Below, piece after piece: positions 20,330 through 31,783 of a stretch of DNA of 64,000 nt. The notes under the pieces are model-generated. The model was given only the letters and a program-made list of their open reading frames with translations. It made no database searches and was not told the origin of the DNA. Within the stretch, counting starts at the first letter, position 1; each line of letters starts with the position of its first letter. The position numbers and the translations under genes were made by a program. The stretch is taken from NCBI GenBank assembly GCA_963971535.1, contig OZ020594.1, positions 116,843,127 through 116,907,126 of the forward strand, in the 5' to 3' direction. Source of the DNA: Notolepis coatsorum (lineage: Eukaryota > Chordata > Actinopteri > Aulopiformes > Paralepididae).

Positions 20330-23280
20330 AGGAGCTGAGCAGAGCGGAAGCTCGACAAATGTACCCGCTGAGGCCCCCCACAACCATCAGAACCGAGGAG
20401 GACCCGAGCCCCTGGACCCCCCTAGTGGAGGACGGGAGGGAATCGGATCCGACTGTGCGAAGAGGGGTTTAGCAACTCAAACGCACAGGGTGAGCAGACC
20501 GTGGGACTTACCTTCCCACAGAAGAACCCACGACTACACAAACGCGCAACCCACATGCCACTAGGGAACGAACGGGAAGAAATAAAAACCCCGTACAACC
20601 CCTAACATCACGGGGTCAAGGGCAAACCCAACCCCGTGGCAAGGCCGTAGCAGCGGAGTGCAAAGGAGGACCCAGCCCCAGAAAGGGACAGGACCCCCCA
20701 GAAAAGGGGGCCTGGTGAGGCCAACGTCGCCGCAGCATCGAGACCCCACCAGGCGGTCACTAGTGACACCACCCCCCACATCGCCAGCGTATTCGGACAG
20801 GGCCCATCCAAGAGCAGGCCCTTCCCCCCTACAGTACGCCGCCCCGAAGCACTCAAGAGGCTACACCCACAGCGGGACCAGGCAGCGCACCGGGGAGAAA
20901 AACCCCAAAAAGAAGTCGATCCCTCAATCCAGGCAACAGGCCACTCGACCTGAGCCTGGAGCACTGCGGACTAGACAGGCGCCAAAGGGGTCTGCTGAAA
21001 ACAGCACCCCGGCGGAAGGGGCGTACGGTGTGCCGTGCACCATGTCACAGCCTCCACAAAAAAACCCAGACCCTCTAGAGGGGCCAAGGCAGAGAAGGCT
21101 GACATGATTGGCAGATGTCATGAAAGGTGCGGGGGCACACTCACAGGCAGACGGGGCCAAGCCCGGCCTACCCCGAGAGTTGACTCCGCTACCAACACAC
21201 CTGGAAACCATCCACCACCTTGGTTCTAACATGAGGCGGTTGTTCCTATAACCCCCCAAGAAAAAATTCCAAAACTCCAAAACTCCAAAACACAACTGCG
21301 GGTATACATACACTGGCTATACAGCAGTACCAGTGTTTCAGTTTTCAAGAAGGGGTTAACCCAGGCCAACAGGTCGACACAAACAAGTTCGGACCTGGGC
21401 CCGGCGGACCGGGACGTACACAGGGATGCCAGAGGGGCACAAGAACCACCTTGACAGCCCCCTCCCAGCCCCGCCAAGCAGGAGAAGAGAGGGGCGAAAA
21501 AAATAATGGAGATCCTTGGCTCCTTAGCACAGCACAAGGTACAACACAATATGGACCAAGCAACAGTGAGGGATAACACGTAGTAACATAACCACGAACA
21601 CCTCCATAACATCAAACCCTGCAACGCCCGGGCCAACCCGGCATTTTCCCCCCGAAAAAGCACAAGTCCCTCAGGGTACCAGAACAGCAGATCTGCGCCC
21701 CGGCGGACAACGGGTTAACTGACCTGGTCCGGCGCGACCAGAACCAGTCCTGTGTCCTAATCACGCCGCCATCCCCAGTCCCAGGAGGGGGGTAGGTACG
21801 CGTGTCGATCCAAAACATCACAGAGGGCGCCACCCAGACGGTCAGAACACAAAGCACGGCGCCCGGTGGCCCACCCCAAGGGCGTGAGACCCCTCTACCA
21901 ATGCTTTGATCTATTCCGTTATCATCCCCCAGCGATGAACGAGACAAGCCTAGTACACTGGCGCTCGGAAGAGACAAACTCCATCCCAGTTGCCCCATAA
22001 AAAACGCTGTTTCAATGATGAGCAACTAAGGCGCGCAAGCCCATGCATGGTTCCTATCAGAAGCACCCAGGGCCAGAACTATGTACACGTCGAGACCCAA
22101 AACATATCAATGGTAATTCTAACAAGAACCCAGATACCGTTCCTCCAAGCCGCCTGGGAGAAACGGCAAGAAGACGCTTTTTTTACAAAAAATACGGACA
22201 TGGGTCCCATATGACGCGGCCAAGGAAAAAACAACACCCCGTCAACCCGCTCCGTAAGAGAGGGGACGGGGAACCCCCGGAGAGACTTCCCACGTGAGCA
22301 ACAAATTGAAAAGTTTATGTAACATTGAGCCACGTGACCAAAAGCTCAAGACACATATATACAGAGCGCAGCAGAACTCTTGAGTGCCCATGCACCGCAG
22401 CACCAACTTGACAACAACAGAGGTCCACATATAGAGCCTGAAAAGAACTCACGGAAGTCGCCAACCAATAGAAACGCGCCCAGTGACGTACTCTATGGCG
22501 GGGGGAATCCCATGACTCAACCGACCAAAAGGCGAGGAATCAGGGAACTCCCTACCCCCTCCCCTCTCCCTACCCCGTGCCGCGCTGACCAATCAGTGCG
22601 GCAGGGAACCTGAAGGACAGAAGGCCCAACCCCCTGACCAATCAGAAAAGAAGGAAGGAGGGGTTTATCAAGTTCACCCCCTCATGACCCCACACCCCGG
22701 ATACGACAGAAAACAAGCCATCAGCGGTGATACCTATGTAGCCAGCATGCTAAATGGAGAAGCGCATATCCTACTAGGATAAGCTAAACCAACGCACGCC
22801 AGTCACAGACGACAACACGTCTGCGAACAGGGTTTATAAACAAGGCCGTAGGCTTATGTGTGAACACGACACCCGTGTTTCATGTTTTAAGAAAAAAACA
22901 CAAAAGGTTGAGAGAGGGTCTAAGACCTTGATACAAGCTATACACACGAGCACTTCTGCAGGCTAACACTCCAAAGTTGTGGACTCAATGCCATCGTTCC
23001 CAATGTAACGGAATACACACAACCCCCTCAGACAACGGTAAAAATTTACCACTATAAGAAGAAACATATTTCTTCAGGATGAGGAAAGAAAAGTCTTTCG
23101 ACCGAGTGCTAGCCATAGGCTTTGCTAAGCACACATATATGTAGCGACCAGAACGACTAAAAAGTCTTGCTCTCCTAACAACCCCACAACTAGGCGAGGG
23201 TTCACACATCGTATCCCCAACATATACAGTGAATAAACACAGTTTGTAACAAAAAATAGTCCCTCACCAGGAGGGACCCT
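20330..23280. other. Interior of DIRS-like element without recognised genes
   Basis: The region is GC-rich with many short open frames on both strands (the longest are 145-149 codons, for example 20658-21107 and 21226-21663). None shows RT, RNase H or tyrosine recombinase motifs. It may be replacement sequence in a deletion derivative. Confidence 0.5.
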
Positions 23281-24105
23281 TTATTTAATTTGCAACAAAA
23301 TCATATGGTTGGGGCGGGGAAGGGAACAGGGGTAAACAGGGGAAAAGTCACTAGCGGCGCCTGCCGCAAGCAGCGCGGTGCTTGCCCCCACGGGGAGCGG
23401 GCCCGGAGGGACAGTTCTGGGGTGCCTGGACACGACGATCCCTACCGTCACCTCCGGGCGTGGGTCGGCTGGCTGCGGCGGACGAGGCACCCTCTCCACT
23501 CCTGGCCTTCTTGGGCGAAGGCCCAGCAGCCTTCGCCCGGTGGTGGCGGTGGCAACGGTCGCGGACCTCCGACGACGTGGCCTCCGTCGGACATCACCGG
23601 CAGCATCAGGTGGGAGGAAATGGGGTTGGAGCACAGCGCGCTCCTCCTCCATGTCTCTGCATGCAGCCGTCATCTGCTGCATGGCAGACCCGAAAAGCCC
23701 AGCCTCGGAGAAGGGGGCCGTGAGCAGGGGAAGCCTCTTCTGCTCCGGCACCCTCGCTTGCTCCAGCCAAAGGTGGCGCTGGGTCAGAGTGGCCAGGGCG
23801 CGTCCCTTCCTGGCGGCGATTCCCTGCAGCTGTACCAGGTGCAGGATGGCTCCAGCCGCCTGGGCGTGTAGGTACTGATGGTGATCGTCCAACACCGACC
23901 CACCTGCCATCATCCCCGACATGAAGCGTGCCAGCTGCGCGATATTGGACGTCGCAGCCAGGCTCTGTGTCGCGGCGATGAATGACTGGTCACTCCAGTT
24001 GGCCAACTGCCTAGCCAATTTCCCATGGGGAACCGGCTTCCGCAACGGCTCCCCCACCACTTCGGGACAAAGGATAGACGCCATTGGGCTATCAAGCCGA
24101 GGCAC
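23281..24105 (-). pseudogene. gag: DIRS-like Gag, C-terminal part
   Basis: The frame contains 'RHLWLEQARVPEQKRLPLL' and 'APFSEAGLFGSAM', matching the Gag block of fish DIRS elements, where an RHLWLxL segment is followed by a S/P-x-S-x-AGLFG motif. A basic, Arg/Pro-rich tail begins about residue 170. The apparent start at 24105 is GTG and the coding sequence continues from the upstream frame (24721-24092); the 14-base overlap coincides with a GGGG run, so one indel probably broke a single gag. Confidence 0.7.
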
Positions 24106-24721
24106 CCCTTTGTTTTAATCCCTGGACCAAACCCGCCACCCGCATGACTGGCACGTAGGCGGGGGTAAGGCCAGCGATGCGGGAGATTACCTGTCCCTGA
24201 CGCACGTAGGCCTCCATTGAGGGGAAGAATGGGCAGACAACGCCCGTCTCCCTCACAGGACGACGTTGCCAGAGATGACCTATCAAGTCATCAGGGATAG
24301 GTGCAGGCAGAGGCTGCGGCAACGCCACGCCATTAGCGGCTGCGGCGGCCACCATGAGCTCCGGGAACAAGGCACGCAATTCCCCATGCGCACCTCCCTC
24401 CACGTAGCCCGCGTCCCTCACGTACGGGAGGCTGCCATGTGTGGCGCCACCATCCGACGTGGTTGATAGCTGGGCATCCCGTCTCTGAGTCGGAGGTTCT
24501 AACCCAACACCGGATGACGAGGGACCCCAAGGAGACATATCACCCCCTGCCACACCCTGAGGGGGAGAGTGATACGTCTCCAACGGGGCGTCAAACAAGA
24601 GCGTTCCCGCTCCCTCCATAAAATCCTCTGTTTCCATCGGACAAGGAGACCGAGCAGGAGCACCCTCGTCTGGCTCCAGCAGCTCCCCAAAGCCAGGCCG
24701 TTCGCCCCTGCAGCTCACCAT
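24092..24721 (-). pseudogene. gag: DIRS-like Gag, N-terminal part
   Basis: The ATG at 24721 opens a 209-codon acidic, proline- and glycine-rich frame ending in 'RIAGLTPAYVPVMRVAGLVQ', directly before the frame switch to the conserved Gag block. Another open frame at 24968-24723 (81 codons) lies just upstream and might hold the true N-terminus, since CATAAGATGGT is nearly duplicated at the junction near 24720-24735. Confidence 0.6.
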
Positions 24722-25096
24722 CTTATGACCATCTTATCGGCCGACCACCGGCGGGGGAATCAGAGCTGGAACTAGGCCATCTTACGGGAGACGGCCTTGG
24801 TTCAACAGCCCCCCAGAGAGGCAGATTCTCCACCGGACGCCGCTCGGGTGCGTCTGACTGCCACGACCGTGGAGTCAGAGCAGCCCCACGACGCACGGCG
24901 GAGGCGGCAATGGAAAACCGCTGGTGAAGGGTGACGTTGTGAACGCTCGAACCCTCTGATGAAGACATTATAGCTTAGCCTTTTCTCCTAAACTGTGAGA
25001 GAGAGAAAAATAAAGAAATAATGTCTATGCAGCTCCTCTTCAATCACTTTACACTAAACTCAAGTGGTGTATACAGACACTCGCCGTGGTGAAAGT

Positions 25097-25266
25097 AAGG
25101 AAGGGGCTGTTAGTATAGCCACACCCCTGCTTATGTAGAGGAGCGGATGGGGGTGTGGCCAGGCGAATAGGTGTGTAAAGGTGCATGTGGAGATTTATTC
25201 AGTGCTTATACTGATATAGGGATATATTCCAGTAGGACGCAGAGCGGTAGCTATACGATCTATAAC
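25097..25266. repeat. DIRS-like inverted terminal repeat (plus-strand right)
   Basis: It is the reverse complement of 20040-20187 over about 147 bases, with a unique outer end (to about 25266) that is copied into the internal complementary region. It is the 5' end in element orientation. Confidence 0.9.
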
Positions 25267-25369
25267 AGGGAGATGCCATCGTATGTCAGCTTCTTTTCAA
25301 ATAGATTATCTGTTGCCTCTCAGGAGCAGGACGGTGCAGCAAGACAAGGAGAGGATCACTGTAGTTTGT

Positions 25370-25990
25370 TACATAGATGAGAGATTAATGAACTGGTTAG
25401 AGTTACATATAGATGTGAGACTAATGAACTGGTTAGAGTTACATAGATGAGAGACTAATGAACTGGTTAGAGTTACATAGATGAGAGATTAATGAACTGG
25501 TTAGAGTTACATATAGATGTGAGACTAATGAACTGGTTAGAGTTACATAGATGAGAGACTAATGAACTGGTTAGAGTTACATAGATGAGAGATTAATGAA
25601 CTGGTTAGAGTTACATAGATGAGAGATTAATGAACTGGTTAGAGTTACATAGATGAGAGATTAATGAACTGGTTAGAGTTACATAGATGAGAAATTAATG
25701 AACTGGTTAGAGTTACATAGATGACAGATTAATGAACTGGTTAGAGTTACATAGATGAGACTAATGAACTGGTTAGAGTTACATATGTGAGACTAATGAA
25801 CTGGTTAGAGTTACATAGATGAGAGATTAATGAACTGGTTAGAGTTACATAGATGAGAGATTAATGAACTGGTTAGAGTTACATAGATGAGACTAATGAA
25901 CTGGTTAGAGTTATAGATGAGAGATGAATGAACTGGTTAGTTACATAGATGGAGAGACTAATTAATGAACTGGTTAGAGTTACATCAGAA
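25370..25990. repeat. 34-bp minisatellite, about 18 copies
   Basis: The unit is GAGAGATTAATGAACTGGTT followed by AGAGTTACATAGAT, with length variants of 29-35 bp. It starts about 100 bp beyond the DIRS-like end. Confidence 0.95.
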
Positions 25991-26209
25991 TCAGTAAATA
26001 AGAGATTGAATAAAATGATATGGGATATAAACTAAATTAAATATAGCACAATAGAATATAGTACAATTATAAGTAAAAAATAAAATAGGAATAGGCCAGG
26101 GCTGTACAACTGGGCAGATGTGGTCAATTATATACACGAATTAGAATGAGTAACAATGCGTTGGGCAAGTATATAGTCCAGTAGGGTGTGTTAATGTAAC
26201 ACAGTGGGG

Positions 26210-26655
26210 GTGTCAGTGAGGGTCCCAAGCCTTGTTGAGGCTCACTGCAGAGAGGAAGAAACTGTTCTGGTGGCGTGAGGTTTTGGCCCTGATGGACCAC
26301 AGCCTCCTGCCAGAGGGGAGTGACTCAAACAGGTTGTAACCGGGGTGGTAGGGGTCAGCCACAATCTTACCTGCATGTTTCAGAGTTCTGGAGAGGCGTA
26401 CAGGTCCTGGAGAGATGGCAGATTGCAGCCGATCACCTTCTCAGCAGAGTGGATGACACGCTGCAGCCTGCCTTTGGCCGTGGCTGCAGCGTACCATACT
26501 GTGATGGAGGAGGTGAGGATGGACTCAATGATGGCTGTGTAAAAGTGCACCATCATCGTCTTTGGCAGGTTGAATTTCTTCAGCTGGCGCCGGAAGTACA
26601 TCCTCTGCTGTGCTTTGATGTTCAGCTCCCACTTGAGGTCATGGGAGATGATTGG
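26210..26655 (-). mobile_element. L2-like LINE RT C-terminus, reverse
   Basis: On the minus strand 26601-26380 encodes 'RRQLKKFNLPKTMMVHFYT' and 'SAEKVIGCNLPSLQDLY', and the next frame downstream continues with 'YHPGYNLFESLPSGRR', all features of the L2/CR1-group ORF2 C-terminus. One frame change separates the pieces. It differs from the young L2 at 17310-18908. Confidence 0.8.
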
Positions 26656-26870
26656 GCCTCATTCATGAAGCAATATAAGAACAGATTTAGTTCTTAACTA
26701 GCATTTCCTCTTATTTTGTTCTTACCTGGGATTCAGCAATGTTTTCTTATTGTTGCTTTTCTCTCAGGCAAGACCAAATTCTAAGAGTGGTCGAGAGCAC
26801 TCTTACCGAGATAAGAAACTCTTACCCAGATGAGAAACATTTAAAAAAGCCTACCATTCATAATAATAAT
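26656..26870. other. Unassigned spacer before BEL/Pao element
   Basis: Short AT-rich DNA beginning GGGCCTCATTCATGAAG, with CTTAC/GTAAG motifs. It may be a small MITE. No gene is seen. Confidence 0.3.
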
Positions 26871-28025
26871 TGTTACAAAGGGTCAGATTAAACCGAATAT
26901 ATATATTTATTGCTTGATATCCCTTGTATAATATTTGTATATCGTTTGATATCCCTTGTATATTCTTTGTATATATACACGGAATATCCCTTTACCTGGG
27001 TACAAATCAGACCATAATATTCGTTCTCCTATTGGACAGCGACCCCTAGGCGCCAACGACCATACCCCCAATGGCAAGTTCAAAGGCAACGCCAAGGCAT
27101 GTCTCAACATGTCCAGGTTTGCGCAGTAATACGAGACAGAACTAAGGTTGGCACTAGATAATTCACCTTACGTATAAATACGGCGCAGGTGGAAACAGCA
27201 GCATGTTCGTTCATTACTAGTAAAGCCTTCACCACGAATCAACGACCAAGTGAAGTGAGCAACCTTGCGTCTAAATAGAGCACTTAGAACATGTGCGAAT
27301 AGGATAGTAAAGTGTCATAGTTTGGTGAAGTAACGTCAAGTTCAACCTAGTTTAATGTGACGGATAGTGCACAGGAGAATCTACACCGGCGAATGCAGAA
27401 CCATTTTCTGGTTGGATTATATTGCTTTGGTACCGTGACTGCTGGAGCAGAGAACCGTCTACCCCACTGTCGTGTGGGATCTACCCCCGTGAGGAGGCTG
27501 GCTAGCTTTCATCCATGCTGTCGAGCATACTTGGATTATAGCTGTTGCTTTGTCTACGGATCAAGGGAGTACTGCACTGGCTCCTGTATCTGGAGCCTCG
27601 TTATTACGCGTTGACCCAGACTTTGCACCCCAACATTCCTCTACCCTGCCGGCCTTACACCCGGAGGGAACCCCCCAGTGTCTCCAGCTGGTACTAGTGT
27701 GCCTTATGTAATTGCTATGCTACAGGTGGCGTCAGTTTAGACCCATCTTACTATTCTCATTGACTTACGCTCTTGACCTACTTTACGTGTGTTCTTCGCC
27801 TTACAAGCGCGAGTATAATTCTCAATCTGTAACTTAGCGTTGCTTGCTCTGATAATAATAAATATCCTCTAAATAGAACTTTATGTGTCATTGCCGTATT
27901 CTTGTGTGGGTGTTCACCATATATATTCATGTACTGTATGGCCAGTAATTAAAGTACATAACTAAGTAGTGGTTTAATGATACCATACTCTCAATACAGT
28001 CAGGGAATTGTACCCCTCAGTTACA
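26871..28025 (+). repeat. BEL/Pao 5' LTR
   Basis: 1155 bp beginning TGTTACAAAGGG and ending CTCAGTTACA. Two AATAAATATCC-type poly(A) contexts and a TATAAATA at about 27174 could supply promoter and polyadenylation functions. Confidence 0.95.
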
Positions 28026-28027
28026 AT

Positions 28028-28044
28028 TGGTCCTTCGAGCCGGA
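28028..28044 (+). promoter_or_regulatory. tRNA-Tyr primer-binding site
   Basis: TGGTCCTTCGAGCCGGA is the exact complement of the 3' end of eukaryotic tRNA-Tyr including CCA (TCCGGCTCGAAGGACCA), placed two bases after the 5' LTR. Confidence 0.85.
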
Positions 28045-28084
28045 GGGTATCAGTGTAATATTTAATATAATATTGATATTAACC

Positions 28085-31000
28085 ATGGCCAGCGGTGAAC
28101 ACTCCCCAAGCGGCTCTCCCAAGCTAGAACGCCCGCAGCGCAGACCTCAGCCACCTCCCTATCTAGAGGAATACGCTGTCAGTCTAATACCTAGCTTTAA
28201 ACAGACGTTAAATGCGGATAAAGCGGATAGTCAAAGCATGTCAAATCCTACCGACCAGGCGACCCTGCCAGTAGAGACCCTAGTGGGTTCTAACGAAACT
28301 GACCAAGCTCACGGGGGGGACCAGGGAGGACATGACATGACTATACCCCCAGACAACGTCAACGGTATAATCCCCGGAGAGCTCCAGGATAAAGAAAGCG
28401 CTCCAGGGACAGAACCCGACACACCACCAGAAGAGAAGCGCGCCCAGGAGATGGACCTCGGGGCGCGCCCAGAGAACATATCTCCAACGAGCACTGTCAG
28501 AAGCCGATCACCTCCGTCAGTGTCATCCCCCAGCGAAGCGGACCAGATGCTGGTGCAGGCATTCATCGCCACCCTGGCAGCCTCCACTGAACGCGATCGA
28601 CTTCAAGCACAGACGCTTAGTGAGCACGAACACTCTACCATGGAAAGAGAACGCCTTCAGGCTCAACAGACGAGCGAGCGCGAACAAGCTGCAGACCAAC
28701 GAGAGCGCCTTCACGCGCAACTCCAAGCGCAAGCCCTTAGTGAGCGCGAACACTCTGCAACCGAGCGAGAGCGCTTCCAGGCGCAACAAAGGAGTGAAGA
28801 CGACCGCATAAGACTGGAGACCAGACGCCTTCAGACGGAAGAGAACATTGAAAGAGGCCGCGCCGATGCACAGCGCGCCGCCGCCAATGCACAGCGCGAC
28901 GCCGCCCATGCCAGCGCCAATGCACAGCGCGACGCCGCCAATGCACAGCGCGACGCCGCCCATGCCAGCGCCAATGCACAGCGCAACGCCGCCAATGCCC
29001 AGCGCGAAGCAGAGCACGACGCCGCCCATGCCCAGCGCGAAGCAGAGCGCGACCGGCTGCAGGCGCAGATGATAGAACAATTGATTGCCATGGCGACACC
29101 CCCTCTCTCCGCACGGAGCTCCCGGAGATCATCACGACAAGGGTCTAGGGCACATTCCCCTACCCGACGAAGCGACCCGGGACCCGGCCAACAAGAGGAT
29201 CCTGTCTACGTCTCCGACCACCCTCCTCGACCGGTCCATACGAGACCCAGCCACCGGGAAGAACCGGCCTACGTCGCTGAGAGACTGACTAGAAGACTCC
29301 AGGACCTAGAAGAGGAAGAGGAAGAGGAGGAATGTCAAGCCCACCAGCAGCAACGTACTCTGGACCAGGAGGCCCAGTACAGCCCCGACCAGCAGCAACG
29401 TACTCTGGACCAGGAGGCCCAGTACAGCCCCGACGTCAGCCCCGAGTCACTGCACTACAAACCCCCGACCCAACTCACGGGTGAGTTTGACGTACAGTCA
29501 GCACCGAGGAACAGCACCTGGGTACCCGGCCCCTGGTACCCACCAAGTACCAACCCACGACAACACGTACGGGGAGACTCGCCCAGGAGGTCTCTTCCCC
29601 TACGCTCACCAATGTGCCAGCCATCCATGGCATCGTACCTTGGCACACCGACGTTCCCAGACTTTACGCGCGAGGACAGAGCACAGTACACGGAATTACG
29701 GATGTGCTTGGAGACGATGATGTCCGACGTCCCTGATGAGTCATACAAATATGCCATCCTCCTCAAGCATCTCAAGGTGCCCAGAGCGCATAATATAGCG
29801 CTGGCATATTCCAACTCAAGCACCCCATACTCCGCGGCTCTAGTGGCCCTCGACCAGCGTTATGGACGCATATGGGACTACGTGATACAAGAAATAAGAG
29901 ATATCGACCGCCTCCCCCCAGCCAAAGACAATAGAGCATTGGATGACCTCTCTATCAAGGTACAATCCCTGGTAGGGATGCTGGGATCCCAAAAGGAGAA
30001 AGGGAGACATGAACTATATGCTAACTCTAATGTAGAACGAATACTAGAGAAGCTCCCTCCAGCCCGCCAAGAGCGTTTTCGGCGGCAGAGAGACCACCGC
30101 GACCCCAACGGCCCAGAGGCATCCCTCCTAGACCTAGCTGATTTCCTCGCCAGGGAGGTCAGCAGCCTACGACTGGACACGTTCGTGTGGAGTGGACCAA
30201 GCCCAAGAGATGGACCTCGGGGATCTAATGATAACCGCCGGTCAGTGACTGTTATGCACCAGGCCGAGTCAGTGCCGCAGCACGAGAACCACAGCAACCC
30301 CCCAACCAAGGGGGAGTGGAAGATTGAATGCCAGTACTGTGAAGGGGAACATCGGCTGTATCAATGTGACACTTTCAAGAAGCTGACCACGGACGAGGTG
30401 AGTCAGTGGATCAAAGCCAACCGCCGCTGCTTCCGCTGCACGCGCAGCCATATGGCAGCTGAGTGCCGTTTAAAGAAGAAATGCAGCAAGTGTGACGGCG
30501 CCCACTTGGAGGTCCTGCACGACATCAACAAGCGTCCGCCAGGAAACCAAAGTGGGCCCGTCACGGTTATGTATCAGGCCGAGGCGGTGGCACCACTACC
30601 GAAGATCCATAGGACCGTCCCCTGGTGTCCTGACTGCTACAGCAGACACTGGGAGTCACGGTGCTACTCGGACGACCGTGAGTCGGCACCACTACAGAAG
30701 AGCCAAGGCAACCGACCAACAGGAGTGCTCCACATAGACCCCAAGCATAGCGGGACCCCCCGAGTGCTCATCAAAGTGGTCAGAGTGCTCCTGAGCTACG
30801 AGGACAAGGTCCTGGACACTTACGCCGTCCTAGACGATGGGTCTGAAAAGACTCTCCTCCTCGCATCCGCCGCAGCCCGGCTGGGTCTGCGGGGTGCCAA
30901 AGGAACAATGACAATCCGTACCATTAGAAGAGACCAGAAGACCATAAAGGGTGAAAATGTCTCCTTCAAGATAGCAGCGGTGGACCAGCCCGAGAAGCAG

Positions 31001-31687
31001 TATAGCATCACCAACGTCTTCACCAGCCACGACATAGGCCTGTCACAGTACACCTACCCCATCCCACAGCTGATGGCGAAGTACGAGCACCTACGCAGAC
31101 TACCTATACCGCTTATCGACGGCGCCACACCGACCCTGCTCATAGGCTCCGACCACGCGGACCTCATTCTCCCAATTGAGGCGGCCCACATCGGACCCAA
31201 AGGATGCCCAGTCGCGGTTCAGACCCGACTGGGGTGGACGCTCCAGGGCCAACTCTACGGACTTGACAGTCAACCCACGTCTACACGCTGCCTGCATACA
31301 AAGGTGAGCGACACCGGTCACTCTCTCGTACAGCCCGTTGAGAGGCTATTGACATTAGACGAGAGGCCTGTGAGAGAACCGTGGGCACAGGAAGAGGGAG
31401 TTCCGAACTCCACCCCCCTCAGCTGCGCTCCAAGCAACGTAGCTGACCTCGAACCCAGCACCCCAAGCGACTCCTTGATGGGGCGGCCGGAACCGGCCCC
31501 TCCTCAGACGGGGTACAGACCAAACAAGAGGAACAGACGGAGGATGTGGAGACACAGCCAAGCACAGCCCAGTATACCCAGGAGGGCCGACCTGCCTCAC
31601 CGCCACACCCGACCCGTGGCGAGGCTGATAGAGTTGCCAAGGCTCCCTGACTCCCTTGATGACGATCATGACCCACTGACTTTGTGA
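28085..31687 (+). CDS. gag: BEL/Pao Gag-protease polyprotein
   Basis: The start at 28085 was chosen because its context (AACCATGG) is strong and it follows the primer site; the frame is open upstream to 27977 but that lies in the LTR. The product is 1200 residues. Residues about 157-335 form a charged Arg/Gln/Ala/Glu coiled coil with internal repeats. Two 15-residue repeats containing 'QQRTLDQEAQYSPD' lie at 29347-29436. A capsid-like region follows. Zinc-binding clusters start at residues about 749 (CQYC), 782 (CFRC), 800 (CSKC) and 848 (CPDC). The protease has LDDGS at 916-920, as in BEL/Pao proteases, and extends to 'TRLGWTLQGQL' near 1055. After a Pro/Ser-rich tail it stops; RT, RNase H and integrase are absent. 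The frame has no internal stop. Confidence 0.9.
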   Translation: MASGEHSPSGSPKLERPQRRPQPPPYLEEYAVSLIPSFKQTLNADKADSQSMSNPTDQATLPVETLVGSNETDQAHGGDQGGHDMTIPPDNVNGIIPGELQDKESAPGTEPDTPPEEKRAQEMDLGARPENISPTSTVRSRSPPSVSSPSEADQMLVQAFIATLAASTERDRLQAQTLSEHEHSTMERERLQAQQTSEREQAADQRERLHAQLQAQALSEREHSATERERFQAQQRSEDDRIRLETRRLQTEENIERGRADAQRAAANAQRDAAHASANAQRDAANAQRDAAHASANAQRNAANAQREAEHDAAHAQREAERDRLQAQMIEQLIAMATPPLSARSSRRSSRQGSRAHSPTRRSDPGPGQQEDPVYVSDHPPRPVHTRPSHREEPAYVAERLTRRLQDLEEEEEEEECQAHQQQRTLDQEAQYSPDQQQRTLDQEAQYSPDVSPESLHYKPPTQLTGEFDVQSAPRNSTWVPGPWYPPSTNPRQHVRGDSPRRSLPLRSPMCQPSMASYLGTPTFPDFTREDRAQYTELRMCLETMMSDVPDESYKYAILLKHLKVPRAHNIALAYSNSSTPYSAALVALDQRYGRIWDYVIQEIRDIDRLPPAKDNRALDDLSIKVQSLVGMLGSQKEKGRHELYANSNVERILEKLPPARQERFRRQRDHRDPNGPEASLLDLADFLAREVSSLRLDTFVWSGPSPRDGPRGSNDNRRSVTVMHQAESVPQHENHSNPPTKGEWKIECQYCEGEHRLYQCDTFKKLTTDEVSQWIKANRRCFRCTRSHMAAECRLKKKCSKCDGAHLEVLHDINKRPPGNQSGPVTVMYQAEAVAPLPKIHRTVPWCPDCYSRHWESRCYSDDRESAPLQKSQGNRPTGVLHIDPKHSGTPRVLIKVVRVLLSYEDKVLDTYAVLDDGSEKTLLLASAAARLGLRGAKGTMTIRTIRRDQKTIKGENVSFKIAAVDQPEKQYSITNVFTSHDIGLSQYTYPIPQLMAKYEHLRRLPIPLIDGATPTLLIGSDHADLILPIEAAHIGPKGCPVAVQTRLGWTLQGQLYGLDSQPTSTRCLHTKVSDTGHSLVQPVERLLTLDERPVREPWAQEEGVPNSTPLSCAPSNVADLEPSTPSDSLMGRPEPAPPQTGYRPNKRNRRRMWRHSQAQPSIPRRADLPHRHTRPVARLIELPRLPDSLDDDHDPLTL

Positions 31688-31783
31688 ATTGCCCTACCCC
31701 CCACAACAGACATTGAGTAGTTGACAAGACGATTAATCTGTCTTTGCTTTATCTAATTAGGTGCAGACTAATTAGGAGGCGGC

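Larger units (their letters stand above)
19991..25266 (-). mobile_element. DIRS-like retroelement, gag-only
   Basis: The ends are inverted repeats (19991-20187 and 25097-25266). Just inside one end, 20234-20328 joins the complement of the left outer end to the complement of the right outer end, which is the internal complementary region diagnostic of DIRS1-type elements. On the minus strand the only recognisable gene is a DIRS-like gag. RT, RNase H, methyltransferase-like and tyrosine recombinase domains were not found in 20330-23280, so the element is probably non-autonomous. Confidence 0.82.

Noticed and set aside
20658-22025. Several 118-149-codon ORFs on both strands within the DIRS-like element
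   Set aside because: They are GC-rich, overlap one another in opposite frames and show no RT, RNase H or recombinase motif.
27357-27614. 85-codon ORF present in both BEL/Pao LTRs
   Set aside because: It is duplicated because the LTRs are near-identical (again at 32270-32527); no domain is visible.
28523-29135. Antisense ORFs of 132 and 185 codons opposite BEL/Pao Gag
   Set aside because: Their repetitive Ala/Trp/Cys-rich translations mirror the DNA repeats that encode the Gag coiled coil on the other strand.
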